Origin: Gossypium raimondii
Taxonomy: Eukaryota; Streptophyta; Magnoliopsida; Malvales; Malvaceae
Length of the DNA: 64,000 nt
NCBI RefSeq assembly: GCF_025698545.1
Contig: NC_068569.1
Span: 806,001 to 870,000 of the forward strand
Direction: 5' to 3'
The stretch's first letter is position 1; every line of letters begins with the position of its first letter. This document shows, piece after piece, positions 12,265 to 25,302 of this stretch. Below the pieces are notes generated by a model, which ran no database searches, was not told the DNA's origin, and saw only the letters and a list, made by a program, of their open reading frames with translations. Made by a program: the position numbers and the translations under genes.

Positions 12265-15200
12265 CTAACAGTTGATGCCACATTGACCATTAGCAGCAGC
12301 TTTTGTAGCTTCTGAGGTGAAGGGGTCGATACGCACCCACAGCAATGAGAAGATGGAAGCCAGAAGTATAGACCACACGATGACAATTGTTGGGGTACGA
12401 TTTTGACGACCCACCAAACCTTTCAAGAAAGGATACAAATGAGCAATCACCCAGATGGCAAAGAAAAGCTTGCCAAAAAGAGGACCCCAGGATTGGTAAC
12501 CACTGTTTATAGCATACGACACGCCGGCCACAATGCCCACCAGGTTGATAATGAGTACTGTGGTTGGAGGAATGAGAAGTGATGTCCATTTGAAAACATA
12601 AAGTTCGGCAAAATCGCCATCATCATCAGACGCCTTTGAAGTGACAGTGAAGTTGGTATCTATTCCAGCAAGCACTTTCAGAAGACCCTGGAAAACAGCA
12701 AAGAGATGAGCTGATGTCCCCCCAATGACCCAGAACTGTTCGTTTCTCCACCAGTCTTCGATACTGACACCACTCCACCTAAGCTCAAGAATTCCAGTAG
12801 CAAAAATGGAGACGAAAAGGAGAATAAACCACATGCTAGCAAAGTTGCTTATCTGCGTAAAGATTGGAGCAACAACATTAGATGATTGCAGGGGTAGAAA
12901 TCAGTTTCAAAGGAAAAAGGGAAGCTCTAGTAATCACTTACCTCAGGAATGATAAATTTTCCTGTCAGAAGGCAAAAGGCAGGAAGCATACAATAAGCAA
13001 GCAAAGGAATAGAGGTGAGGGGGTAAACAATGGTGTTAATGTATGCCAGTCTCTCCAGAAGCCTCAATCTTCCTTTGTAACCATACCATATGGGGCAATG
13101 TCTACTCAGCAAAATCTCAATAGAACCCAAGGCCCATCGAAGCACTTGGTTCAAACGATCAGAAAGATTGATAGGAGCAGATCCCTTGAATGCTGGACGA
13201 GGAGGCATGCAATAAATTGATATCCACCCGCGGGCATGCATCTTAAAACCAGTCAAAATATCTTCTGTAACAGAACCATAAATCCATCCAATCTGGTGAC
13301 AGGAGGGAAATAAAAGGGTTAATGCATATATAAAGGGAAACCAGGTAAGGCACTACTAAAGGCCATGATACTTCACAACTGACCTCCTTGCCCCATTCAG
13401 TCTTGTCCTCATATCCACAACTAATTACATGGATTGCTTCTTTTAAAAGCGTTGCAGGATTGGTTGATGGTGGAATGCCTCCTTGTTCCATGAAGGTAGC
13501 AGCGATAAATACCGGGGATTGACCAAATCGCTTCTCTAGTCTCTTCTGAGACATGAGAAGAGATCTTTCTTCCTCATATCCTGCAGAAAATAATAAATGA
13601 AATTGAGACCAGTCAGACCATGGGCAATACTTTTATACAAACTGCATGATCTTGAATAATGTTGATTCTGGAAAAATATGATATAATAAAAATTTTAAGA
13701 CAGCCACGCTGAAAAGGGAAGAACCCACACTGTATCATATGCAATATAGAATGATAGGATCTAGTACTATATTAGAGATAAAAATCAGAAAGTAATAGAG
13801 TAGTTTCGACCAAAAGCCCACCTTCTACACCCTCCTCAATGTCTTCCATATTGAAAATAGGGATGGTCGATTCAGTTCTCTTAGCTGCCCTCTTCTTGTC
13901 AATGTATTTTTTATTCCCACTCTTTCCCTTCTTTCTTGAACCACAACAACTCTTAACAATAATATTTGGTTCCAAATCTGCTTCTGTCAGAACCGGATCA
14001 TACCCATATAGAGCTTGCCTGTTGAAACAGCAACCAGTTCCCACATAGACAGGACCTTGGATGCCATCTAACCCTTTCAAGTTAATCTGCAAAATACAAG
14101 CACAAAATGAACTACCGTCCCCCATTAACTAGTAATTTGAAACAAGTTCTATCCTGAAGCCAAATTAACGGGTCATACATCAAAGAACACAATATTCCTA
14201 TTGGCATATCGATCGTGCAAGTCAATGCCATCAAAACGTTGAGGGAACTGCACATAGCACGTCTTCCTTCCATAGGCAGGATCCATCATGAAACACATTG
14301 CTTCTTTAAGAGCTTTACTGTTATTGAAGTAGTGATCACAATCGACATTCAATAAATATGCCCCATTGGTAAGAACAGCTGAAACTCGAATCTGAGAATC
14401 AAAAGATGGCCAGATTAGAAAATGAAACTGACAATAGCCCTACAAAGTTGCAACCGCAGAAGGTCTAAAAGGATTTTCCTGACAAAAAACTGGCCAATAT
14501 GTCTACATGACACATTCCTCAGTAAAGAATATCCATCGAAGGAACCAAGGCAGGATTATTGCCAAGGTATGCTCTAAAACACTGTGGTTACATGTAGTCC
14601 CCGAAAATGACCAGAGAACATCAGTGGCTGCTTAAGAGATGCATAGTGAAATTGAAAAAGGGCAGAGAATCACATACCAAAGCATTCATGGCTCCAGCTT
14701 TTTTGTGGTGTTGGAAGCCAGGTCGCTTCTCACGAGAAACATAGATAAGGCGAGGTAGCTCATTTCCATCAGTATCGAGTCCCCCACTATGTCCTAGAAA
14801 CACCTGTTGTTCCACAAAATTACATTAGAAAATAGAAAGAACCATGATAGTAAGTAATCACAGAACAAACTTTACTGGAATGCAACTCAGTTGAAGGATA
14901 ATACCTGTATCATTCCTGGATGATCTCTCGGGTTGTTTCCAGGCCATGGCGTTCCATCCTGCATTGTCCAACCTTCTTCAGGCATTTTCTGAGCTTTGGC
15001 AACAAGGGCATTGATCCGCACCTTGAATTCTTCATATTCTCTCTGTCGAAAGAAAATTTCACCTCTTTTAAAGTTAGAAAATGTGACATCTTTTTCCTGT
15101 TTTAATAGGAAGTAGTGAGTGGAAGAAACATTTCTTTAGATTTTATTTTCTCGTGTTCTAAAAATTTTCATTGTACTTCGGTTGGAATCCACTTAAGCCT

Positions 15201-18200
15201 TCTGCGGAATACTTTCTTCAGTTTTTTATTTACTTATTTATGCAGTGTCAAACTGCAAATATATAAATATATATATATGAATGTAGTGACTGTTTTCAAG
15301 CAAAGCTTACCAAGAAATAACAACAAAAAGGAAATTTATTAACGAAATCATTATAAGGTCTATACCCAACAAACATAACACGTGCATAAGCATAATTAGG
15401 CATCTCTACACTGACCTTCATTGCACGACGCTCCTTGACAAAAGAAGGCTTTATCTTGTCCTTTAGATAATCAATCTTTTGAGCAAAATAAAACTCAGGA
15501 GCTCTAGGCTCTATACTGTGTTTCTTGCAGAAAGGCACCCACTTTCTAGCAAACTCAGCAGTTTCAGAGAGGGCTTCAAAAGTCAGCATAGCTGAACCAT
15601 CATCAGAAACATAGCAAGCTACTTTGTCCACTGGGTAATCCACTGCAAGGATTGACAAGACAGTGTTCGCTGTGACAAGTGGAGGCTCTTTGAGTGGATC
15701 CACTGTACTGACAAAAACATCTACAGGGGATAGCTGTGATGGTTCCCCATCCCGGTCATATCTAGAAAACAGAGCCAACCGATATTAATGTTATGATAAC
15801 AGACAACAGCACCAAAAATACACATAGGCAGACAAAAGGAACAAAGGAGGTTTTCAGCCACATATGAAACAAACCATCAGCGAAGTAATGGACTGACCTC
15901 AAAGCTAGCCTGTCAAGGTAGGTCTCACGGTTAATGGGATACCATTTTGGAAACTGATCTAGAAGCCAAGATAAAGCAAACCAAATCTCACAGATAACAG
16001 ATGTTAGCCACAATGGATATGCATCTTTCACGGGATGTGTGGCACGATATTGCAAGAAAAAGCCCAAAATGATGAGACGGAGAATGATGACAACACGATA
16101 AGGGGTCAGGTGAGACGAAGAAATAGGCACCACACGACTCAAAGGTTGACGAGCATCATCAGCCCTGTGGAACAAGAACCGTCAAAGTTCAAAATGAAAT
16201 GCATAGATGACATCAACTGAGCAAAAAACCATACCAATTAGGACTACAAAGTCAAAAGGAATGGACACAACTTGCATCTATAGATAGAAATATAAAAATG
16301 AAAATAGTCCAAAATAAAATTTAACCAAAAAATTAAGTATGAAAAAACAAAATTCAAGATGAAAAATATAAACTTAACGCGATTTATAAGGTCATTAAGA
16401 TATAAAAAAGCACTCAATGGAACATAGTAAACTAATTTAAGTTCTATTCCAGACAAGATTAGCTCACATTTGCAATTCCTCCCCATTTGAACCAGTTCCT
16501 TCTATATCTCCCTTTCCTTCAGGGTATCTATTGTTCATATGCATCACATTTTTCTCCTGTTTGAGTTTCCAACTTTCAACCCTTTCCTTCCAATCAACAT
16601 TCCCAAGGCCGTAAGAATTCAAGTCCTTCGTTGGGTCCACAATTCTCACCGGGACTACAAGAACAGATAACAATATTAATTGAGATGATAAACCCTTCAA
16701 AAAGGAAAAAAGAAAGAGAAAAAAATCTTGTAAACAAACCCAATAACTTAATTACCTGGTTGCCTTGGGTCAACATAAGGAGAAGAACTGCCATTCTTCT
16801 CAGAAGGGCCCAAAGGACCTGATGTTGTTCGCACCGATCGATTGTCTGGAGTAGCAATTTCTCCAGAAACCTGAAAATGTTGGCCTATCAGTTAGAAAAA
16901 TGACAATTTAAATAGCAGAAATAATGAATCTCTTAGTAATAATCATCAGAGAATATATTAGCAAAGCTAGTAACTTTCCCAAATACAAAAAGTTTTTCTT
17001 ATGATTTAACCAAACCATGCTGGGCCATACATAAGAGTTAAACGGCTAATGAACAAAAAAAAAAATAGCAAGATTGCAATGCATATAACTGCTGTGAACA
17101 TATGAAAAGTTTAAAACAAAATTTGGCAAGAGGGTAATAAATCCTACAAAACCAAGCAAGAATGAAATGATTTTGTCAATTAAATCTGATTAGGATAAAT
17201 CATAATGGACGGCTTGAGTTTTCCAACCATGGAACTGAAACTCAGGAATTGAACAGCACACAGCTTGATCACCAAGTAGATAGTAAAGAAACAAATAATC
17301 GCATTGTTGCAAACTTCATAACATGAATAGGGACAGAAGCACATAAAATGCCTACTGTATGGCCATTGGTTAGAAGAGGGATTGGTTGTTGAGATTCATG
17401 TCTCGAGGATGAAGAAAGATCCACATCTTCACCCTGCCACTGCCGCCTAGCCTTACTGAGTCCTTGAGCATAATCAAACTCATTCTCCAAGTCATCAACA
17501 TCTTCCTCATCGTCGTCTCCCTCCACTCGAGGGCTCCCTGAAATATTCAGAAATTATTTACTTTGCACATGATATAAAATCTTAGAAGCCAAATCATAAA
17601 ATGGAAATGATACAGAAACATAAAAAGAAACAGACAAACCTTTCTGCCTCTTGTATCTAGTCTTGCACTGGGGACAACACTGAGTCCCATCTTTCCGTTC
17701 ATACTCATAGCAAGGCCGGCAAACTGGAAAGGCACACTCATTGCAAGCAACGAACACATCACCGGCAGCACCAACTCCAACATTATCACCACAGATTTGA
17801 CATGTCTGTCCATTCAAATTCTTTAGCGGTTTAGGCTGCATTTAGAAAGGACAATTAAACGCTGTTAGAAATCTTCTGAAAATTTGCAGTTGAACCAAAC
17901 AGAGCCATCGTCTTAAACATAAAACCAAATAGCCACAGCAAATCATCGACATTGAATAAGACAAAGTATTAAATAAGAACTTCTAATGACCAGACTCTAC
18001 AGATGAGTGTCGGCGATAAAAATCCTTAAATCAGAACCAAATCTCAAGATCCGATTATGTTCACTATCCAGTCATTCAGTTCCTCAGTCAACCAAACTCT
18101 GAATTAACATTCACTCAACTTACATTTAGATCGTAACAACTATTATAATAACTTAAACTTTTTATAGTCATTTTCTATTATAACAAACTCAGATCTATCA

Positions 18201-18396
18201 CAATCCAAATAAAGGATATTCCTGCAACAAAAATTAAACTAAAGAATGCAATAAGAAATGCTAACAGAAAAATCAAACTAAAGAATGAAATTAGAAATGA
18301 GGTTAATAGACAAACCCCGCTATCAGAATCATGACGAATCCGAACCAACTGGTTAGTCCGGTGAGAACCGGCCACCATTCCAGCACTTGCTTCCAT
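12265..18396 (-). CDS. CESA1: Cellulose synthase A catalytic subunit, CESA1 type
   Basis: A plasma-membrane glycosyltransferase (GT2) that makes beta-1,4-glucan in the primary-wall rosette complex. Fourteen exons fit in frame on the minus strand, all GT-AG: 18396-18316, 17835-17640, 17537-17356, 16870-16756, 16654-16468, 16164-15898, 15761-15416, 15042-14905, 14803-14678, 14391-14179, 14086-13822, 13580-13384, 13292-12942 and 12852-12265. They give 1083 aa. From the N-terminus: a RING-type zinc finger (from C39, CQICGD... to CPQC), a hypervariable acidic region, two TM helices (about 265-320), catalytic DDG (about 396), DCD (about 563-565), TED (about 782) and QVLRW (about 820), then six C-terminal TM helices and the end CGINC. 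The N-terminus [27 protein letters not shown] is the CESA1/CESA10 signature. The paralogue class is assigned from memory of these signatures. Confidence 0.96.
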
Positions 18397-19116
18397 GATA
18401 TTGTTTTTACAGATTAAAAGGGAAGAGTATTAAATGAAAATTATAGATATTAAGAGAAGTGAGAAAAAGCTGTCGGCAATTTCTCCCCTTCAACACGCCA
18501 TCTCCATCTTCCCTTTACTCATTCCAGCTATAATGTTATGTTTATGAAATGGTTCACTCGATCTTGGGCTCAATGCCTTGTGCTTTTTATCACTTGATTT
18601 TTACTTTCCTTTATTTAACTATTTATTATTTCATTTGTCTTTTTAACAATTTTCACCGTTACTCCGCATATGCCGCTCCTATGGCTGTCGGTGGACTCAA
18701 ATAATACTCCTAAGTTTTTTTTTTTTTGTATTTCAACTAATTATGAATTTACAAGTATACCATTACATTATGGCGTCATCATGATTAGTGAAATGTTTAT
18801 TTAATTCCATTAAAAATGTGCTTTAATTGGTGAAATTTTATTGAATTAATTTTAAAAAGTTATAAAATGATTATTAAATTATTCAATATTTTTAATTTAA
18901 GTTATATAATTTTTTTCGTTGGCACTGTTTAAACTAATTTAATATTTTTTTATGAAACAGTTTTGAGCGTAATGAATCTGCAAATTAAAATCCAAATCTA
19001 AATCTAAACAACTTTTATTTCCGCTCTTCAACACTGACCGTCATTTAAGGTTTGTTCTACTCGTCGAAGGGTATTGATCCACCATATCGATCGCCGAATC
19101 GTTGCTTCAAGCTCGC
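18397..19116. other. Upstream region of CESA
   Basis: Presumed 5' UTR and promoter of the leftward CESA gene. A pyrimidine/purine-rich stretch around 18460-18520 fits a leader. No ORF or clear element is seen. Confidence 0.5.
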
Positions 19117-21114
19117 GGGTCAAATTTAAAAAAAACAAAAAAATTAATAGCCATGTGACTTAAATAAAGATTTTCGAATAGTTCAGTGATCATTTAGAAA
19201 CATTTTAAACTTTAGTGATTAAAACGTAAACTTACTAATAATCTAGTGATGTAATTTACTCTAAATTTTATTAAAAATGTGTTTTAGTTGGTGAAAATAT
19301 TTTGATTAATTGAATCAATTAAGTTTTAATTATTTTTATTATAAATTAATATAGGTTTGAAAACATCAATAAATTAATACTATATCTTAAATTTCATAAA
19401 TAAATATAATTATTTAACAAAAAGTAGATATCGGACATAAATGAAAATATATTTAAAAAATTCAACTATATGAAGATACAAATATGAAGCAAAAAAAAAA
19501 AAGTATTTTATATATCTCAATTATTTTCAAATAACCGGACCAAATTAAACTATCATATACATTCTTTCTTTAAAAAAATATGAATATCGCTAATAATAAT
19601 TATTTTAACACTAAATTTTACAAGTTGATATTCTTTAAAAATATTCTACATTTTCCCGTTGGAATATCGCTTATAATATTTATTTTCAAATACTAAATCT
19701 TACAAGTTGATATTACTTCATATGGTATAGTTGTTTAGGCAATAGAATATTGTTTTCCTTTCTATTTATTTTTATAATTATTAACATATTCACAACAACA
19801 ATAGAATAAAATATATTTGTTCTATTCTCATTAAATATCTATATAAAATTATATTTATAGAGCCAATTTATTAAATGAATTATAGGTAGAGTGATGAATT
19901 ATATGATCGTTTGGAGAAAAACGAATGGTTTCATCCTTGGATTTGATTATTTCAAATAGTGTTTTTTAATTATTTTATATAAAACCATGAAAATAATTAC
20001 AAAACCTATGCCATTTATAATTCTTCTCACATGGGGAAGTGAGAAACTGTTTTAGGGATAAAATTGAATTATAATTTTTTAAGGGATTAAATAACATTTT
20101 TCATATTAAGAGATCAAAGTAAAATTTTATTATAAATTATTTGGATTTTTATTACTTCTAAAGGAATTTGGTTGAATATTTTTATTTTTACGAGTGTCAA
20201 CCTTTGATTGTTGTCTATGCATTCTAACTCTTAAATACGAGAAACAATACATATAAATACATTCAAACTCTTATCCTCTTACTTGCTAATAACAATAATA
20301 TAAATTAAACTAAGCTAAACCAACAAAATATCCGAGCGAATAAGCTAAAGTGTGAAAATTTATTGTGAAACTTTTAGATTATAAATGGGAATTTAATAAG
20401 AAGAGACATAAATTACAATATAAATATTTTACTGTTAACTAAAATGAAATACATGAGTAACAAACAAAGTAGTGATGGTACCAAGACAAGGTTTTGAATA
20501 CAATTATAGGAGTTTTAGCAACAGATTGTTGGCGACACCCTACCTAAATCCATAATAAAATTCCACAACTACTACCTTTTAAATTTATAAATTAATAAAA
20601 TAAAATATATTACTATTAATAAAAATGGAAACAAGGTATTGAATACAAAATATGAAAGTTTTAGCAACAGATTCGTTGTTGTTGCCGACAGGGACGTCCT
20701 ACCTAAATCTATAATAAAATTCCACAACAACTCCCTTTTCATAATTATAAATCTTATATACCCTGAGCCATTGACCAAATTTTGGACAGTTAAATTTACG
20801 ACTTTTCAGCCTCGATAGCCACATTTAAGGTCAGTTCTTCATTGCTTTTAAAAAGTATTTTTGAAAAATTTAAGTGTTTGGTAGCGGTCAAGAAGTACTT
20901 TTGAGAAATAAAATGTCCATTTTAGACATGATATTATAAAGCAACAAATATGTATTTAAATAATGTTCAAATTAGTTAATATTATGATATTTTAGAATAT
21001 ATAAACTATATTTAAATATTTAAATATAATAATTAAATATTTATAATTGATATTGACACAATTGTATTATTTTAAAAATTATTTTTATTTTTAATTATTG
21101 CTTTTAACACATTT
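19117..21114. repeat. 2-kb head-to-tail duplication, copy 1
   Basis: Collinear with 21120-23110 over its full length. The differences I found are one- or two-base changes in homopolymer runs, for example in A-runs near 19124-19141 and 19490 and T-runs near 20150. Inside it are two related ~100-bp blocks (about 20481-20579 and 20630-20740), both ending in 'ataaaattccacaac'. It ends inside a MITE that is complete only in copy 2. No genes. Confidence 0.9.
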
Positions 21115-21119
21115 CTCAT

Positions 21120-23110
21120 GGGTCAAATTTAAAAAAACAAAAAATTAATAGCCATGTGACTTAAATAAAGATTTTCGAATAGTTCAGTGATCATTTAGAA
21201 ACATTTTAAACTTTAGTGATTAAAACGTAAACTTACTAATAATCTAGTGATGTAATTTACTCTAAATTTTATTAAAATGTGTTTTAGTTGGTGAAAATAT
21301 TTTGATTAATTGAATCAATTAAGTTTTAATTATTTTTATTATAAATTAATATAGGTTTGAAAACATCAATAAATTAATACTATATCTTAAATTTCATAAA
21401 TAAATATAATTATTTAACAAAAGTAGATATCGGACATAAATGAAAATATATTTAAAAAATTCAACTATATGAAGATACAAATATGAAGCAAAAAAAAAAA
21501 GTATTTTATATATCTCAATTATTTTCAAATAACCGGACCAAATTAAACTATCATATACATTCTTTCTTTAAAAAAATATGAATATCGCTAATAATAATTA
21601 TTTTAACACTAAATTTTACAAGTTGATATTCTTTAAAATATTCTACATTTTCCCGTTGGAATATCGCTTATAATATTTATTTTTCAAATACTAAATCTTA
21701 CAAGTTGATATTACTTCATATGGTATAGTTGTTTAGGCAATAGAATATTGTTTTCCTTTCTATTTATTTTTATAATTATTAACATATTCACAACAACAAT
21801 AGAATAAAATATATTTGTTCTATTCTCATTAAATATCTATATAAAATTATATTTATAGAGCCAATTTATTAAATGAATTATAGGTAGAGTGATGAATTAT
21901 ATGATCGTTTGGAGAAAACGAATGGTTTCATCCTTGGATTTGATTATTTCAAATAGTGTTTTTTAATTATTTTATATAAAACCATGAAAATAATTACAAA
22001 ACCTATGCCATTTATAATTCTTCTCACATGGGGAAGTGAGAAACTGTTTTAGGGATAAAATTGAATTATAATTTTTTAAGGGATTAAATAACATTTTTCA
22101 TATTAAGAGATCAAAGTAAAATTTTATTATAAATTATTTGGATTTTATTACTTCTAAAGGAATTTGGTTGAATATTTTTATTTTTACGAGTGTCAACCCT
22201 TTGATTGTTGTCTATGCATTCTAACTCTTAAATACGAGAAACAATACATATAAATACATTCAAACTCTTATCCTCTTACTTGCTAATAACAATAATATAA
22301 ATTAAACTAAGCTAAACCAACAAAATATCCGAGCGAATAAGCTAAAGTGTGAAAATTTATTGTGAAACTTTTAGATTATAAATGGGAATTTAATAAGAAG
22401 AGACATAAATTACAATATAAATATTTTACTGTTAACTAAAATGAAATACATGAGTAACAAACAAAGTAGTGATGGTACCAAGACAAGGTTTTGAATACAA
22501 TTATAGGAGTTTTAGCAACAGATTGTTGGCGACACCCTACCTAAATCCATAATAAAATTCCACAACTACTACCTTTTAAATTTATAAATTAATAAAATAA
22601 AATATATTACTATTAATAAAAATGGAAACAAGGTATTGAATACAAAATATGAAAGTTTTAGCAACAGATTCGTTGTTGTTGCCGACAGGGACGTCCTACC
22701 TAAATCTATAATAAAATTCCACAACAACTCCCTTTTCATAATTATAAATCTTATATACCTGAGCCATTGACCAAATTTTGGACAGTTAAATTTACGACTT
22801 TTCAGCCTCGATAGCCACATTTAAGGTCAGTTCTTCATTGCTTTTAAAAAGTATTTTTGAAAAATTTAAGTGTTTGGTAGCGGTCAAGAAGTACTTTTGA
22901 GAAATAAAATGTCCATTTTAGACATGATATTATAAAGCAACAAATATGTATTTAAATAATGTTCAAATTAGTTAATATTATGATATTTTAGAATATATAA
23001 ACTATATTTAAATATTTAAATATAATAATTAAATATTTATAATTGATATTGACACAATTGTATTATTTTAAAAATTATTTTTATTTTTAATTATTGCTTT
23101 TAACACATTT
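21120..23110. repeat. 2-kb head-to-tail duplication, copy 2
   Basis: Second copy of 19117-21114, offset about 2003 bases. Where the copies differ, this one usually has a homopolymer one base shorter. Its right end continues without interruption into the rest of a MITE (to 23442), so this copy has the native right flank while copy 1 has the native left flank. Confidence 0.9.
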
Positions 23111-23442
23111 GTATTATTAGATATTAACATAACATAGAAAACATAAACCTAACAAATTAAAATATTACATATATTTGGATTAAAGTTTTAAAAAGAGATA
23201 ATATTTATATACCAAATATAAATACTAAAAATTTTGGGAGAAAACAAAGGTTAAAAATGTAAATAAAAGCCAAAAGCACTTTTGGCTGAAGAAAAAATTA
23301 AAATTTTTAACTTCTCCATCTGCCAAAAAGTACCTTTTTTAAGTTAAAAATTTTTCTGAAATGATGTCGATTCTTTAATGCTTTTAAGGGAAAAACACTT
23401 TTTATTCCAAAAGCCCATCTGAGAAGCATTAAAGAACGGGCC
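22825..23442. mobile_element. MITE with inverted ends and TTAA/TTA target site
   Basis: The left end 'ggtcagttcttcattgc' and the reverse complement of the right end 'ggcccgttctttaatgc' match. TTAA lies directly outside both ends (22821-22824 and 23443-23446). The duplication could be TTA, TAA or TTAA, so it may be Tourist-like (PIF/Harbinger) or piggyBac-like. It is non-coding. The same left end recurs, truncated, at 20829-21114. Confidence 0.65.
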
Positions 23443-23446
23443 TTAA

Positions 23447-25080
23447 TCATCGGTAAGAAATCTCTAACCATTCTTAAACCTTGTTTTTATGAATGTTTTT
23501 TTTTTAGCAAAATAAAATTTTAATCGAGAAGTCAAAGAAACAGTACATAGCTGGGAGACTTTGAGAATCATACAAGTCTCATAACTTTAACTAGTAATGT
23601 ACATAGGAATATATGGACCGATTAATAAAACTGACAGCCTCGCATGTGGATTTTCAATTTATCCAACATCAGTATGAGCTGCTATCTAATTGATTAATGT
23701 CTTTAAATATTCCCCTCAACCATTCATCACATGTTCAAATTCTTTCCTTCTCAATTTTGGCCCCAAACCCATTACATCTTTTCCTTTTTCATTTCGATAC
23801 TTTCAGATGAAATTTCTTTTAAGTAAAATGTAATTAAAAATTAAAAATTAAAATTGCTTTCTTTCTTTCTTTTAACTAAATCCAACATACATCATAATAT
23901 GTAATTTTTTTTATGATTTAACTTCGAGATATTTATGAAAAAATTAACCTTCCATCAATGAATCATAATTTGTATTTTATATTTATATTTTATGATGTCT
24001 ATATAACTTAAGTGAATCCTTAAAATCTTAATATGGACTGAATTTTGAGATGTAGAATACACAATTTAGAAAAGCTACTATTGAATCTAAGCAGATTGAG
24101 ATAATTTAAGTTGAGTTAAATCAAATTTAAAATTTTAGATAATTTTGATTTGGATAGTTTAGGATTTTAATAAATACAAATTTCTAGGTAGATTTACTTT
24201 AAGTTTTTTTTTAAATTTAGATTTGATTCATTTCAAATTATTTGCTTAAATTATTTTTTTGAACATCTAATTCAATTGTGAAAGCGCCTGAGAATTTATA
24301 AGTTTCCACAATACTTAAAATGTGTTTCAGTACGCTCGAATATAAGGGTGAGCAAAATTCGATTCGATTCGAAAAACTTGATAAAAAATTCAAATTTTGA
24401 ATTAAATAGTTCGAGTTATTTGAGTTAATCAAGTTATTCGAATCAACTCGAATAAAAAAATAAGTTTTTTGGTTTAACTCGAATATGAATTACACAATTC
24501 GAGTTATCCAAAAATTTGAATAAGAAAATGCAAAACTACATCATTTGATAAATGTTTACCCATCAAGTTAAAAGGTAAAACCATTATATTATTTATGTAG
24601 TTAAATAATCTTGTACTTCGTCTGCTAATTAAGTAATCAATCTATATAAACACAACATTGAGTATAAATAATAAAATTCGTTAACTTGACTCGATTTGAA
24701 AAAATTCAAATTGAATTTAATTGCTAAAATAAGATTTGTCAAATCAACTAATTTAAAAGTTGTTGACTCAATCGAATTCTCGCCCTTACTCATATCATAT
24801 CCTCCTAAACTAAGAAAATTAGAATCTTAGTGTAATCTTAAATTTGAATAAGTTTAATTTTAGATTATTTAAAATTAGAATAAAATGAGATAATTTTTTG
24901 TTTAAATTTGAATTCAATTTTTAAATTCATGCAAAAACTTATAAGTTTAAAGCCAAAGCATTTGGGTACTAGAAATCGTAGTAGAGGTAACGGTCAAATG
25001 TTAATTCCAAAGACTTGAAAGCGACATTTTAAACAAAATTAGGCGAGAGGACAGAGGCACTGAGTTTGCTATTTGAGGAA
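23447..25080. other. AT-rich intergenic DNA
   Basis: It contains one MITE, listed separately (24343-24788). No gene, RNA or other structure is recognisable. Confidence 0.5.
24343..24788. mobile_element. hAT-like MITE
   Basis: The ends are inverted: 'taagggtgagcaaaattcga' on the left, and the reverse complement of the right end begins 'taagggcgagaattcgatt'. Similar but imperfect 8-base flanks (ctcgaata and ctcatatc) suggest a decayed hAT-type duplication. The interior is rich in 'ttcgagtt'-type words. Non-coding. Confidence 0.6.
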
Positions 25081-25302
25081 ATGAATGGTGGTGTGGCTCA
25101 AAACAAGGATGTGTCAGTTGATAGCAGAGCAGTATCGGGTACAAAGATGCCAGCCACTAAGAAAAGGCCGCTTGTGTTGTGTAGAGCCCAAGGGATCAGT
25201 CTTTGGACCAAATCCATTAAATTGTCTAAAGATGTTTTAAGCATTGATGATTACCAATTACTTCAAGCCCAAGCACCATCATTCTTTACTTTAGATCATT
25301 AA
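25081..25302 (+). CDS. Small ORF of unknown function, 73 aa (doubtful)
   Basis: An open frame from ATG at 25081 to a stop at 25300-25302. The frame is also open upstream through non-ATG codons. The composition is more protein-like than nearby chance ORFs: basic centre (KMPATKKRPLVLCRAQG) and an amphipathic tail (LSKDVLSIDDYQLLQAQAPS). I recognise no family. It could be a small gene, an exon of a longer gene whose other exons I could not find, or a gene relic. No promoter or splice evidence supports a choice. Confidence 0.3.
   Translation: MNGGVAQNKDVSVDSRAVSGTKMPATKKRPLVLCRAQGISLWTKSIKLSKDVLSIDDYQLLQAQAPSFFTLDH

Noticed and set aside
12265-12300. CESA C-terminus ending CGINC rather than the Arabidopsis CESA1 tail, suggesting a chimera
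   Set aside because: From memory, the CGINC-type ending is common among plant CESAs and the Arabidopsis CESA1 tail is the unusual one. All 14 exons join in frame with normal splice sites.
867-18396. A functional cluster linking SGS3, BT1, Alba and CESA
   Set aside because: The genes have unrelated roles, mixed strands and separate promoters. Nothing indicates shared regulation beyond proximity.
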